This document shows positions 36,541 through 49,290 of a stretch of DNA of 64,000 nucleotides, one piece after another (the stretch's first letter is position 1; every line of letters starts with the position of its first letter). The notes under the pieces were generated by a model. It was not told where the DNA came from. It saw only the letters and a list, made by a program, of their open reading frames with translations, and searched no databases. Location of the stretch: positions 12,418,992 through 12,482,991 of the forward strand of contig NC_044283.2 in NCBI RefSeq assembly GCF_004027225.2, given 5' to 3'. Made by a program: the position numbers and the translations under genes. Source of the stretch: Strigops habroptila. Its lineage: Eukaryota > Chordata > Aves > Psittaciformes > Psittacidae.

Positions 36541-39500
36541 ATGAAGAGAAGGTTGGCTTTTCTGGCTGTAACAGACACTTCAAGTCCAGGTTTCTCATTA
36601 ATTGACAAAACGGAACAGAGCTTGAGGAAAGAGTTAAGTATCTCATCAGGGTGTTGAGGGCCACAGCATCCAAAGAAAGCCTCTGTTCTGTAGTGATCGG
36701 ACAGCTTCTGCTTTGGGCTGGGACAGTGACAGTGGGTTGACCCATGGGATGGTTGAGCAGAGGGTAAGGCTGCTGAACAGGGAAGAGACTCTTCCCCTTT
36801 CTGATTAATTTTAACATTCTGCTTCGAATATTAGAAAGTACATTCACAACAGCTGTTTCATGGGGAGAAACCTTTTTAATCCCTTCCTTCAGGCTAAATA
36901 GCTTTACAAAATCCTCCCCAGGGCTTTGATAACCCAGTAAAAATAACAGCTGAGCTACAGATGATCACTAATCTTGCTATATGCATTCGATCACAAAATA
37001 GAGGCCAGTAATTTCTCACATGGAAGGAGTTTTTTGCTTAGATTTGTCACAAATAGCACTTTTCAAATCTCCTGATACAAATTAAGAAATTATAAGATTG
37101 ACTATGCACTTGGGTCATCAAACATCAACCACTTCGAATAACAGCAAGATATATATAGGATCTGTGGGGATAAATTATTTCAGGGTTGTCAGAAGACTGA
37201 GTTAATATGATTTAACAAGGAAAATATTACTCCACAAGAGTAGAAAAAAAATTCCTTAAATGTCCCAAATTGTATGTTGATATTGGGATGTTTTGAATGT
37301 ATGCCTCAATCAACAAGGTCGGAGTTAGACCAACACTGAGCAGGTTGGAAAATCCCAGCCCTGAAAACCGTTAAAAGACATGTGAGCAGCTAGAGACATA
37401 CAATGAGAGATATTGCTGACATTTTTTACTTATCTTGCCTTAGTGCCTGGAGGCCTAGGTCAGGACTTTGAACCTCCTTTGGGCTGGGCAGTATGCATAA
37501 ATTAGAGCAGACCTCTTTAAATTAATACAAAATACTGTGTTTAGAGTCTGCTACATATTAAGAAATATGGTTTCTTTGTGCCTCCATCTACGCCTCTGCC
37601 ATTCAGAACTAGTAACACCTTAAATAGAGGTTTTTTTAGAGGCAAAATCAGCACATGGTCTGCCAGGTACAGATTAAACCACTGGCTTTAGGCTCTGCAG
37701 CTCCTGGAGTTGCACAGCTACACCAGCATCTAAATTGTTTCTAAACTTAGATTATTTTTAAAAGGAAACTTCAGCTTTGCCTTTTATTGCATTGAGCTTT
37801 GCTGCTCTATGTAGGTCAGTGGCCAGCCTGTTGGAGCAAATAGTCCTTGATCTTGCAGAAGCCAGTCTGGAAAGAAAATGAAAGCTCAAGACTTTTTTGG
37901 AGGGTTCTTGTTAAGTGGAGACAAAACCTGTTGCCGCAGCTATTAATTATGATTTTAACTCCTGGACTTTTAGAAGGCCAAAGCCAGAGATGTGTCTGCT
38001 GACATTGGCTGTCTTTGCAGAACCTCTCACTTATCTCAAGGCCTCATCTTACTCTATGTCCTGAGGCATTTGCTTTCTGGATTTTCCAGGGTCAACTGGG
38101 AAGACAAGAGACTTCCTCTGTCTAGCCCATCAGGCTAGAACTGATTGCAGGACGAGGCCATTGCCTTCGGTCCTTCAGCTGCTGCTTGTACAGAGCACTT
38201 CTTCACCTGTGGCCTATGGAAATGAATATTTGGTTTTATTTGGACAACAATGAAGGGGTTTGATCCTTCTCCTTGACCCTTTCCTGCACAGAAAGTGTAG
38301 TTGCTGTCCTGGTTTAATGCCCTAAAGATGATCCTCCCCATCCCCATCTCACCCCCATGCCTTCTAGAAGAGTCCTTTTATTTAGTTTCTTTTTCACATC
38401 ATCTTTTGCTGTGTTCCTGGGTGCCGCAGTGATTTGTAGCCCAGCTGAAGACTCTTCCTGGGGCAGAGGCAGATAAGCACTAGAAGGCACACAGAAGAGC
38501 ACAGACGGTGCCAGTTCTTCTGGCAGAGGGTAGGTGGTAACAAGGCTGAGGCAGAATCACCCTGGGGAAGGAGGGGAGCAAAAGGCATGGGTGATTCAGA
38601 TATTTGAGGGACAAAAACAAAGCTAAAAATGATTTTTTTAAGTACTGAATGCTTGCCAGAAGGTCTGGTACACCAGTGCAAGATAGACATGCTCTGTAGA
38701 TGATTTGAAACTTGCAGCATCCATTGCAATGGGGTATTGCAGACTGAGGCACCATCAGCAACAAAGGAGGACATGACAAAGGGTCTCAAAGAAACATAGA
38801 AATGGTCTCTGCATCTTACCTCGAGATGATGCAGCAAAAAGGCACTTCCTTGTCATTCACAATTTCAGCTCTAAATATAGCAATAGGAATCTATTTTCTT
38901 CCCTTTATGCTGCCTTGATCTTTTCTTTTCCTCTGTAAGCACAATCTATTGTTCTCACTTGAGATCCAGAGCTGATGGCTTGTTTGCTTTCATTGTCAAG
39001 TATTGCTTTCCGTTTCACTGCTGTTATCCTTCACTTGTACTTTGAAACAAAGGCACTATGTAAATAGAGAACAAATGATATCCTATAACAAAGCATCTAA
39101 GGCTCTTTTGTGTGTTATCATGAATTGCCTTCTATCACCCCATATTGTTGACCAGTTGTGAAACTTAGTACTCTTTGCTATCAACTGGAATGGGGGACCC
39201 AGCACATCTTTCAAAACACTTTGAGAGCTTTTCCAAGCAAAAATCCTAATCCCCGCATCTTTCTGCTAAAGTCCATGTCTTGTCTGGTGACCATATATCA
39301 GCATTCTTGTAGCAGGCCAGGAGAAGGGCCACTGCTTCTGGTCCCCAAGTATAGCTGACATTTGATGCCCTTTGAAAAGATCATGTGGTTATGAAGTGTG
39401 ACACAGGGTCTGTACATTCTCCTTTTCTTCTCACGTTCTTTCCTAGCTGTTCTTCAGTACTGCGTGCATTTTCAAAGATTAAAATAAAAGACATTTCAAG

Positions 39501-39615
39501 GGGAGGTGGGTGTTTATTGCAAAGCAGCTAGACCTGGTAGCTCTCCCCAGGCAGTACAAACATTTTTTATGGTTTATTCTTACAATGATATATGAAGCTC
39601 AAATCTTAAAAAAAA
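36541..39615. other. Non-coding, nothing recognised
   Basis: About 3 kb with no named repeat or exon. A 147-codon minus-strand frame at 38837-38394 resembles no known protein. Confidence 0.4.
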
Positions 39616-40724
39616 TTGACAAAGAAATACAGTAATAGACTCCACAGGACAACAAATATGGTAAGAATTGATTTATATTTATTTCAAGACGATTCTTTCC
39701 AAGAAAAGGTAGATTTAAAAAGATGCAGAGGTCACACCACCAATTACAGAGCCCAGCAACTAATAGCCGCTGCTAAACCCTTTGGTTTAAAGATCACCTC
39801 CTCGAGTTACAGGGAAGTCTGGACAGGACAGCATGCAGCACTGCTGAGTCCCTATCCAGGCACGGGGCCAGGTCATAGCAGGCTCTGGACATCATCTCAC
39901 AAGGGAGCAGCCTTCCAGCGTGTCTTGCTCTGCATGCAATGGCTCTGCCTGCACTGATTCCTTCTGCATTCTACAGGCAGCATTTCCAAGCATGTGTTGG
40001 ATGCTTTCATCTCTGAGAAGCAAAGAATTAAAGTGGCAAAAATTATGCTTTACAATAGTAGGAGGCTATGTAAAGCTACCTCCTCTTCCTATCATCTTGT
40101 CCAGACTCTCAAGGCCTTGTCTTGACGTGGGTAGTGGGGGTGATATGTGTGTCCCCTTCCTGTTCAGAGGTTAGCGGCCTTGCTCAGTATTCTCTGAAGC
40201 ACATAGTTACCACTACCTACATGCTGCTGTCAGCAACCACGTTGCCGATACCCCAGGCAACTGGTCCAGACGTCGTCTGGATCTCTCTTAAAAGCCTTCC
40301 CCCAGCTTTCCTGAGTACACAAAATATTCCTGTGAAGAACTTAATCCAAAGGTGGAATTGCAGGAGGAGATCCAAATGGACCATGGACTTGCTTGGTGGA
40401 GGGAAGCACCACACTCGTAATCCCAAAAGAGTTATTAAACAGATATTTAAAGCTGTTGAACTGTCTCTTGATGATCCATCCTTTCCTAATCTAAGGTATC
40501 AGGAAAATAAAATTCTTTGTCCTTCTGCTTTCATTAGCATCGAGCTCTGCAGAGGACAGGCTGCCCATAGAGAGATCTTTAGCTCATGCTTCTGCAGACA
40601 ATATCCCACAGAAGGAAAGTTAACATTGCTTCATTTTTGTTGCTCTAAAACTGGGAGGACTGCAAACCCAAACCTAAAGCACAGCTTTGTTTTATCTGAA
40701 CCCTGCTGCAAACCAGTTCATTAA
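39616..40724 (+). other. Three overlapping plus-strand open frames (113, 84 and 200 codons)
   Basis: Frames 39616-39957, 39920-40174 and 40122-40724 overlap end to start, so about 1.1 kb of plus strand stays open if two frame shifts are allowed. The last is the longest frame outside the CpG island (200 codons). It has a basic centre (WNCRRRSKW, KHHTRNPKRVIKQ) and a cysteine-containing C-terminal half. I recognise no family, signal peptide or membrane segment. A pyrimidine-rich tract ending TTGTCCAG at about 40104 could be a splice acceptor. This may be a decayed gene, an exon of an unknown transcript, or chance. Confidence 0.25.
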
Positions 40725-43700
40725 TAAAGTAATTGGGCATAGCCTGAGCAAATTGAAAGCAAACATTGCTTATATTCAGCTCCTAATGTGCTCATTCTCC
40801 GAGGGCTGAAAGGCTGAGCTGCCATGCAGCAGTGTGGGACTCGCTAGAAAGGACTACGTTGTGCTGGCTGAACTGTGAGCCAAAATAGCAGCCTCCTCTG
40901 TCAAGAAGAGGACAGTTCTTTTGCTTGATTCTGGGGGACTTAGCAGGAGAGAAATACTTTGGCTTGTTATTTACAAAATAAACCACAGAGCGGCTTTCCA
41001 CTGAAAGGCTCCTTCATATTTAGGCAGGAAGAAAACAGGAAGGAAAAGAAGGAGGAAGGTGTGGGAAGCAGGGAAAAACGAAGACAGAGCTCAAATTAAG
41101 CTGGGGGAAAGTGTCCTGTTCTGCAGGTCTGCTTCACCCTGCTGCATTGCCTTGGCTTTCTCCTGCCCTTTGTTATCTTCCCTGCCCCTGCAGCTCTAGG
41201 AGACGAGGTGATGTGCCTGCAGAGTCTGTTAGCAAGGGCAGGCTGTCAGCGAGGATCTGCTGCTGCCTCGCGATGTGAGAAAGCGACAGTTTTCCTATGG
41301 AAAGACCGGTAGGGCAGGAATTGCACTTATCCCTGCCGAAACCAGGCTAAAATCCTCCTGCCTCTGCGATGATGCTGGGAAAAATACCAGCCTGAGGAGT
41401 GTGCGGCTCTCAGCATCCTTGTGAATTTGGCACGAGGCCGGGAACCCTGCTCCATGTCCACATCACATATTCTGCAGTAGCAAAATCAAGCAGCAGCTCC
41501 AAGTTATCTCTGGAAGATGCTTTGCAGCTTCCTAAAACTGCAGATCTGGGCTTTCTTTTTATCCCAGGCTGAGTCCCAGGCAAGGCACACATCTTTGCGT
41601 CTGACTCCACAGCCCTGAGAGGCAAACCTAGCATCATCCCTGATTTCCTCAGTATTTATTATATACTTTAGATCCTTTACAGCTCCCCTACAGCTGCAGC
41701 TCTGCGCTTTCTCTCTCTCACCTGTTTTATTTGGGAAGTTAGTGTTGGGGAAGAAGTTGATTTTGTCATGGGCGATTAAATACTGATCTTGGACAGCCCT
41801 CTTAATACCTGCAGAAAGAGCAGCAAAGGGCACAGGCTCTCCGACCTTTTACCTGTTCTGCAGGTTTTACTGCCCAGCCTTTTAAACCTTTTAACTTGAC
41901 GCTGACAGATAGGAAATCTGGTGAAGAGTATGGGGAAGGCCGAACCAGCCAAGGTCAGCACAGGTCAGGAAGTTAATTCAGAAACACTTTTATGATGTGT
42001 TGGTGGCTTCCAGAACATCTTCATCTGAAACTGCTTGGTCAAAGCACCACAGACTTAAATTACAGAGTAGGGTTTGGAAAGGAGGAAAAAGGAGGGAGCT
42101 ATAATTGCTGTAACAAGGATTTTGTGGCACTAAGGGAAAATAAATATCTGAACGTTAAAAAGCTTCCAAAGCAAACCCACAATCCTGGGATTTCAAGCCT
42201 TCACTATATTTAAACCCTTTTAGGCAGCGAGGCTAAAACTGTGGCAGTGACCTGCAGGTTGCTTCAATCTCTGTGCTTGTACTTACATCCTGGAGAGGAA
42301 GTTCCTGGCTCTCGCAGCACATCTCTGCTCAGCTTTCTTACCCATTTCTTTTCAGAAACCTTTTGTTCTTTCTGAACACAACAGTCGATAGCTACCTCAT
42401 ACTTTAGAGACCTACTTCTGCCTGTCATAAAACAAAAGAAAATGCTATTGGCAATTGCATCTAAATAGAAAGCTATAAAATCATGAGGAAAACAAATCAG
42501 CACATTTATTGGGATAAAATGGAAAGGTTCACTAGGCAAAATCAAACCTATTTATAGAATATTCTGGTGCCTAGTCCTACATGGTGTATGCATCTATTGA
42601 TTACCTGCTGGAGAGTAGCAGTCCCCTTAAGAATGGAGTTTTCTCTCCCTTCAGACAATGAGCAGCTTCCAGAATGGAGCTGAGCTGTGACCCAAAGGTT
42701 GTCAGGTTGGTACAGGAGTGAAAAGAATTATCAACTAGGAAGGAAAAAGAAAGGAACGAGTCTGGGGAAGGAAGATGTGCAAAAGTAGAGTCAATTAGCT
42801 GCTGGAATGACTAATTTCCAGGTGGGTGGATGTGAGCAGACTGCAGAAACCTGTGTTAAGCCCCAAGGCTCTGCTCCCAGCACGTAGGAAAGGTATCTCG
42901 GAAAGGGACCCAAAAGCCTGAGTCCATCAGTTGCTGCATGCACACAGGCAGCAGGTGATGTCCCAGAGGATACCAGGCAAGCTCCGAACCTCACCTGGCC
43001 TGCAGCCCTGACCCTCTTTAGCAAAAGAGAGATCTTAATCCTGCCTTCCAGGTATCTGAGCAGCAGTCAGCTTTTCTTTCATTGACAAGCTTCACTGAGT
43101 GGTGAGGGGAGGGGAAGATGTGCCAGCAGGACTTTCACTCTGCTGGTGCGGGTGCTGAGCATCACCCACCATTTTACACTTTTTTACAAGGCAGGAGGAG
43201 GAGATGCTCACTCAGGGAACAGGATGAAGGTAAGGAGGAGAAGGAGGAGACACTCCCTCTCCTCTTCTGCTGAGGCCTTTTCAGCGTGTTGCGGAGAATA
43301 TATTCCATGGGAGAGAACCAGAGCAGCGACCACAGCTCTACCATTTGATGGCTTGGGAACTCCCCTGACCAAGAGCATCTTTTCAGTTATGCTGGCTGTG
43401 TATTTTATATTCAATAGTTACTGACTGAAATACAAAATCTGCCCTTAAAGCATATCTGGGACACAGACACCTGCAGTGCTGGCTATACACTCCATCTACC
43501 AGGCAACAGAGATGTGCTACTGCTCATGCGCCTCCTCAGCCTCACTGGTCTCTGACACGATGGAGGGAGCTGGCAGCAGGTACCCTGGGCCTCCTGCTAC
43601 CCTGGCTCCTGCTATTCAGTGCACTCAGCTGGCATGTGTGGGCTTCAGCTGAGGAAAGCTTTGAGTGCAATTTTCCAGCTTCTACAGGAGCATTGCACAG

Positions 43701-44039
43701 AGACTGTTGCATAAAAGACAGGTAACAACTCCTCCTCCTCTACCCACCTTTTATAAGGAAACCAGCAGCTAAAATGTATTTTATGAAGAGCTTGATCTTG
43801 GCACTGTGGGTCAAGTGGTGTAGGTGCACATTGCTGGCATGGCAATGGAATGCTCGGAGGGCTTGGGGAGAGAAATGCCATGGTTCCAGCCGCAAACTGG
43901 TTTTACTGGGGAGATAAACACTATGCTTTGCTGGATGAACTAATTTCTTTTTTCCATGAGCCCCAGTGAACTTGAAGATAAAATAATGAGGAACCTTCTC
44001 AGGTAACACAATGTAAGTGACCACAAGTGACTTCAGGGT
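40725..44039. other. Non-coding, nothing recognised
   Basis: Contains purine-rich patches at about 41025-41095 and 43190-43255 but no named repeat or exon. Confidence 0.4.
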
Positions 44040-44184
44040 TAGGTAACATTATGCCTATTTTGCCTGTATCTACACTCAGAAATAAGATTTCAGTATGTCA
44101 TTTTAGATACTGAAGACTCTTGGCAGCACCCCACCCAATCTCGAAATGGCAACTATAGACACTGGAGTATCTTAATCTATAGAA
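44040..44184 (+). repeat. Unclassified repeat, copy A of an inverted pair
   Basis: The block starting AGGTAACATTATGCCTATTT and ending GGAGTATCTTAATCTATAGA matches the reverse complement of 47096-47240 over about 145 bp, with roughly 85 percent identity by eye and a few small gaps. Similarity stops abruptly on both sides. No terminal inverted repeats, poly(A) or tail motif identify a family. Confidence 0.85.
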
Positions 44185-44349
44185 GGTGTCTTCTGTTGGT
44201 ACAAATTGATATTTTTTCTGTATAAGATAACAAAAATACCTATTGGCTGTTTTGATGCTTAACTGACTTGCTGACATCTGCCTGTAAGCGTTGCCTAATG
44301 TGAAACTCATCACAGATGATGATTTCCCATATCGTCATTTGCTGGTAAT
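44185..44349. other. Non-coding spacer
   Basis: Short unique-looking spacer between the repeat copy and the CR1 fragment. Confidence 0.4.
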
Positions 44350-44625
44350 ATCATAGAATCACAGAATCACAGAATGGTTTGGGTTGGAAAGGACCTTAAG
44401 ATCACCTAGTTCCAACCCCCTGCCATGGGCAGGGACACCTCACACCAGACCATGTAGCCCAAGGCTCTCTCCAACCTGGCCTTGAACACTGCCAGGGATG
44501 GAGCATTTACCACTTCTTTGGGCAGCCTGTGCCAGTGCCTCACCACCCTCACTGTAAAGAACTTCTTCCTTATATCCAACCTGAACTTCCCCTGTGTAAG
44601 TTTAAAGCCATTACCGTATATTTTC
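44350..44625 (-). mobile_element. CR1 LINE 3' portion
   Basis: ATCATAGAATCACAGAATCAC, then GGGTTGGAAAGGACCTTAAG, CCTTGAACACTGCCAGGGAT, GGCAGCCTGTGCCAGTGCCT and TAAAGAACTTCTTCCTTATA are the reverse complement of the CR1 3' region over about 275 bp. It is one of the better preserved copies here. Minus-strand translation of part of it contains [20 protein letters not shown], the end of the ORF2 product. Confidence 0.95.
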
Positions 44626-47095
44626 CTATACCTTTTATTTTTTGTTAACATAACTAATTCAAATACATGCTGTCCACAACTGTTAACTTGTATATGCTGA
44701 GCTACTCTTAATGTTGTCTTCTCCTTTCTCTTACAGCTGCCTATACTGTTTCTTAAACTATCTCATCCTACATAATGCATTTAGGCCTAAGACCTGAGGT
44801 TAAATGGTAGGTATAAAACCAGGTCTAGCATCTCTGCAGGTTGAACCTTGAATGACAAAAGTTTACCCAGGGAAGGAAATACACAGTATATTCTGTGTAA
44901 ACAGTGGTTTCATAGTGAAAATTTATAATACTGGGGAAGAAAATTAATGGATTGAAAGTTATTGAAGTGACTCTGCTCAAATGGTTTTAGGTTCAATAAT
45001 ATATTCCAAAAAGTCACTTTTGTTCTATGGTAAGGTGGGAGCTATATGTTAATTTCTTTTATTCCTGGATCATTTTCTCTCCGAAGTGTCATCAGTTGAA
45101 TTCTCAGTATTACATTGAAATGAATATTCATCACCAAGTTACAGCTTTTGAAAGATCTGCAGGGAAAAAAACCTCAAACCATTAAACTCCTTTTCTTCCT
45201 CCTCTTTCTGCAGCTCTGAACATGCACAGCTCCCTCTGGTTAGCAGAGCAGCGCGTAGCATCCGTGTGCTCCTGGGCATGAGCAATCCAGGTGTCCCTAC
45301 AGGTACTGGTGGGATCAGGAGGCCTAATGAGAGTTCAAGCACAAGTGTAAGGGTTTGCAGGGATGGGGACTGCAGGAACACTGGGAAAAATAACATCCCG
45401 TTGTTTCAGAGCGCACTGGAGCTGGTGGGCAGCTTCCTTCATGGAAGCAAGGGTGCTGGAGCTCATCCCAGTTAGTTGGTCTCCGTTTTGGGAGGTGGAG
45501 AGGTTACAAAGCAGCTTCAGGCTGCTGTGAGCAGACTGCAGGTAAGCACAGCAAAACAAGGCTTCAAGGAACCTACAAGCACAGAAAAAAGCTTGAGTGT
45601 GTCAGGAAAATGGGCAAAACAGCATTAGAGAATGAGTGAAATTGTGTGGATATCGGACACTGGGGGCAGGAATTTAGGAATTAAGCTTAAAATGTGGGAT
45701 ACGTTACACCTTGCTGCTGAATACTGTAGTTGTAAATATCTCACAGATAAAATGGAGTAATAAGGTGAATCCCTTGGCTCACAAGACAGGAGCTTTTCAC
45801 CAACGTTCTCTTTAAGAGATGTGTTTTAACAGCAGTCTCAGTGGGATTGGGACTACAAGAAATTGCACAAGGGATTTGCAATTTACAAACAGGGAAAACT
45901 CACAAGGGTAAGACTGGGCTGGTGCAGCTGAACCCTACCGAAAGCCCGAGAGATGGAGCCTCTGCCTGGCTCTTGGCTCCTGCTGCTTCCACTGCAGTCA
46001 GCAGAACGCTCTCGATGGGACACACAGTATTTGTTTAGAAATTAACTCGCCAGGAGGTTAGAGAACACTGCTGATTTTTTTAAATCTTAACACAAATTCT
46101 TTACATTCTGTCTCAGTAATGAGGCACGGCATCTGGGGCTCAGCGGGTAATAGAAAGGCTGCATTTAGTGCCACACAGTGGTAAAGAGTATAATTTCAGA
46201 GAGGAGGGATGTTGGGGAGCAACGCAGAGGAAATCTTTCAGATGCCAATGCTAAACTTGGAAAAGGAAAAATACATGTCAAAAAAATTAGGGTACACCAG
46301 GTGACAGGTATCACCTCAATTTCCTCACCTGAGGGTGGTTTATGCCACCAGCTAGCTTGGTATGCAATGTATGAAATTTACCTCTGTAATCTATGATCAA
46401 CTTCCTTTGCAATGAGGAGAGCACTTTGGTCATTTATAGGCTTGACAAAACAGTGAGGGATGTGATTCTGGAGTCTGCCAGCTTGTGAGTGATGAGCTGC
46501 ACAGCAGCCATCGGGCAGGGATGTACTGGATTAGACCTGTAAAGGTATCTTAAACAGCTGAAATAACATGGAGTAGTCACCAAAAAAAAAAAAAAGGCTA
46601 TTTGGGATCCCTGGATTGGGAAAAAATTTGCCCATTTTCGTGATTAGCAGTTTTCTTGCTCAGACAGTGCAGAGAAATATTAGCGTTGCCAATGAAGCAA
46701 GTAATGTTACTTCTGCAAGTATAGTATGGGTGAGGCAATTCATTTCCAGCCATCTGGGAACTCAGCAGCCCTCTGAGCGCTGTTCAGCGTGACTGGGTGC
46801 CACAAGGATTTGGGGACTACAAGCAGATCCTGGCTCAAAATGTCTGGCTGCAAGAGCTCAGCTGGTAGCCACACTGGAATGGGGGCAAATCCCTGCTGTC
46901 CCTTTCGGCAGAGTACAGACATGCTCACACATGCAGGCAGACACACATAGGGATGCTTCCTCTTTCTCAAGTAACCTCTTGCATGCACAAATACTAGTTT
47001 ATGAAGTCTCTTAGGGAATGAGGAATAACTGATCATTAGTTTTTTGTTGTCTGTCCATGATAAGCTGGGAATCTAACCAGCTTTCTATCTAATCT
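44626..47095. other. Non-coding, nothing recognised
   Basis: No supported feature apart from a run of about 15 A near 46581. Confidence 0.4.
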
Positions 47096-47240
47096 TTCTA
47101 TAGATTAAGATACTCCAGTATCTATAGTTGTAATTTCGAGATTTGGTGAGGTACTGTCAAGGCTCTTCAGTTTTTAAAATGACATATTGAAATCTTATTT
47201 CTGAGTGTAGATACAGGAGAAAATAGGCATAATGTTACCA
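47096..47240 (-). repeat. Unclassified repeat, copy B of an inverted pair
   Basis: This is the inverted, diverged partner of 44040-44184. The two copies face each other across about 2.9 kb that contains a CR1 fragment close to copy A. Landmarks shared in inverse order are TCTATAGATTAAGATACTCC, TTTCGAGATT, TATTTCTGAGTGTAGATACA and ATAGGCATAATGTTACC. Confidence 0.85.
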
Positions 47241-49000
47241 AGGTGGCAGGGAGAAGGCGTGAATGTGGGCAACACTCACTAGGTTTAGGTTGCATATTCA
47301 GTATGGTCTCTGTCTGATTTAACAATGACCACAGGCTAACAGCAGCCATTGCAGCGATGCAGCAGTGGTGGCTCTAGTGCTTTTCAGGCAGGGGAAACCC
47401 TCTGAGGGTGTCTGTGCTGGGTACAGTGCTGGTGCATACACCAGCCATGCTCAGCGTGAGGGGGAACAACTGAGGTCTTACCTGGGTTGTCCCTCTGGTG
47501 GGACAGAGCCATGTTCACCAAGGGAAGCCAGGCCCCTGGATTGTGATTCCTTGATCTCACCCAGCAGTGCTGGGGCAGAGAAGAGCAGAGCCTTTCCCAA
47601 AGCAGCCAACAGTCACATCCGTTACAGTGTGTTGGGACACTGCACTGTTGGTATTGGGAATAACGATTTAAGTGGTGTTTAGTTGGTACAGCCAAACTGT
47701 GCCAAAAGCAGCCAGATGGCAGGATACCTGCAATGGTTAAAACGGACTGAAACAATCCAATAAGCCCAAACTTTAACCAGCAGGTTCCCCAAAAGGTGGA
47801 TACACTTATACATGTATGCTTATATGCTTATACATGATTATGAATGTGTAGAACCTGTGGCTTAAGTTCAGCTCAGTTTCAGCAATGAAACTAAGTTCTT
47901 GTTCCAGCTCCAGGTACACAACTGCAGCCAGTTAGCTCGTTGTACCAGGCTTCAGCAGGAACAGGAGAATGTGTTTGCAGTTAAAGCAGTGCTCTGCACC
48001 TACAGCGCTCCTGTTCGCACCTTTGCTGTGCTCTAGGATCTCCTGGGGGCTCTAGCCAAAGCCCTGTGCAAAACCAGTGTGTGGCTGCACAGGGAGTTGT
48101 GGCACCCCTACCTGCACAGCGTGTTTGCACAGGCAGTAGGACAGGGAATGACTTGGCTCTTGGCATAGGAGGAATAGCACCACACTATTCCGAAGGTAAA
48201 GGAACTAACCTTGATGTTTTTGCACTCTGCACTGGGATGCTCACCTGCAAAGTGCTCCAAAATACAGATTGCCTCACTCTTGCTGCAGCTGCAGTCCCAG
48301 CTGATGTATGTTGCCTGCTCCACTGAAAACAAACTCTTCCACTTCTCCACACAGGCATTTTTCAGGTAAAGAAGCAATAATTGCTGTCATTAGTCTTGCT
48401 TCAGGCAAAAATATTATGGCATGCTATTTGAGAGGGTATTGAAGTTTATTAAAAATAACATGGTTATAGTGTACAACTCTATGGTAGGTATTATCATTAT
48501 ATTGGTACAAACGCCTTACTATGTTATAGGAATTGTATGAGCTGGGTGAGATGGTTCATCAGCACATAAACTGCACAGAATCCTCCATGCTGAAAAAACA
48601 AAAAGTGTTTGGGTTTGTTTTGTTTTTAACCAAGAAGAAGCCCACATGACAGCAAGAACCACACAGCTGAGGGCACCAGACAGGCTCAGGGGCAGCCCCA
48701 GCGAGATGGGTCCCATACAGCCATGGTGGCACACACTGGACTTAGGCTGCAGCCTCTGTCAGCTGAGGCTCCACAGGCTGCATCCCAGAAGTGCTGCTGT
48801 ATAAAAGCAGCCTCCAGCTGATTCACGGCTCCAGCAGCATTTACCCTTGTGCAGCCTTTGCACTGGGATGAATATTGAGCCTTTTGGCTAAGAATAGAGT
48901 TTTAAAAGGCAGAAAAAGAGAGAAACTACTCAGTATGAGTTAGTGGGAGCCGTTAAACCCAGGCTCTTCCACAAAGGAGCAGAAATTAATATTCAAGACA
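47241..49000. other. Non-coding, 3' flank of the S100P-like gene
   Basis: Overlapping frames of 105 and 123 codons on opposite strands at 47365-47755 resemble nothing known. Small TTATACATG-type repeats lie at 47798-47845. No exon or named repeat was found. Confidence 0.4.
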
Positions 49001-49020
49001 GGGAAGTAAGCGCAGTAGGA

Positions 49021-49026
49021 TTTATT
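49021..49026 (-). terminator. S100P: Polyadenylation signal of the S100P-like gene
   Basis: AATAAA on the minus strand (TTTATT on plus) lies 114 bp beyond the stop codon. This predicts a 3' UTR of about 130-150 nt, typical of the short 3' UTRs of S100 genes. It is the first canonical hexamer after the stop. Confidence 0.7.
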
Positions 49027-49140
49027 TTTGCAGCTCAGCATGCTTGTAAGCTGCATGGTGGTACATGGAAGAAATGAAGGGATCCATACCACTAGCATAT
49101 GGAGCAGAGGCTCCATGTCAAACTGTGAGCCGTTTGACAA

Positions 49141-49290
49141 TTATTTGGCAGTTATCTGCTCAAAATATTTGTGACAGCAGCAAGTCAGAGCTGCCACAAA
49201 GATGACAAATTCTTTGAAGTCTACTTCGGAATCACCATTTTCATCCAAGTTCTTGAAGACTGTGTCGATAGCATCCTTGTCCTTCCCTGA
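49141..49290 (-). CDS. S100P: S100P-like calcium-binding protein, coding exon 2 (residues 47-95)
   Basis: The exon begins after an acceptor with a T-rich tract (TTTTTCTTTTGCAG) and encodes 49 residues and a TAA stop. It opens with SGKDKDAID, which closely matches mammalian S100P. The canonical EF-hand loop is residues 62-73, with ligands D62, N64, D66, E68 and E73. The C-terminal helix reads [14 protein letters not shown]. The full product is 95 residues, equal to human S100P. S100P acts as a calcium-dependent homodimer in the cytosol and outside cells; reported partners in mammals include ezrin, IQGAP1, CacyBP/SIP and RAGE. Odd feature: residues 83-85 are three cysteines (codons TGC TGC TGT), whereas human S100P has one there. 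The open frame reading upstream into the intron is not coding. Confidence 0.93.
   Translation of the reverse strand, partial: SGKDKDAIDTVFKNLDENGDSEVDFKEFVIFVAALTCCCHKYFEQITAK

Noticed and set aside
36306-36605. 99-codon frame through the pentanucleotide array
   Set aside because: Translation of a microsatellite; 5-bp units keep several frames open.
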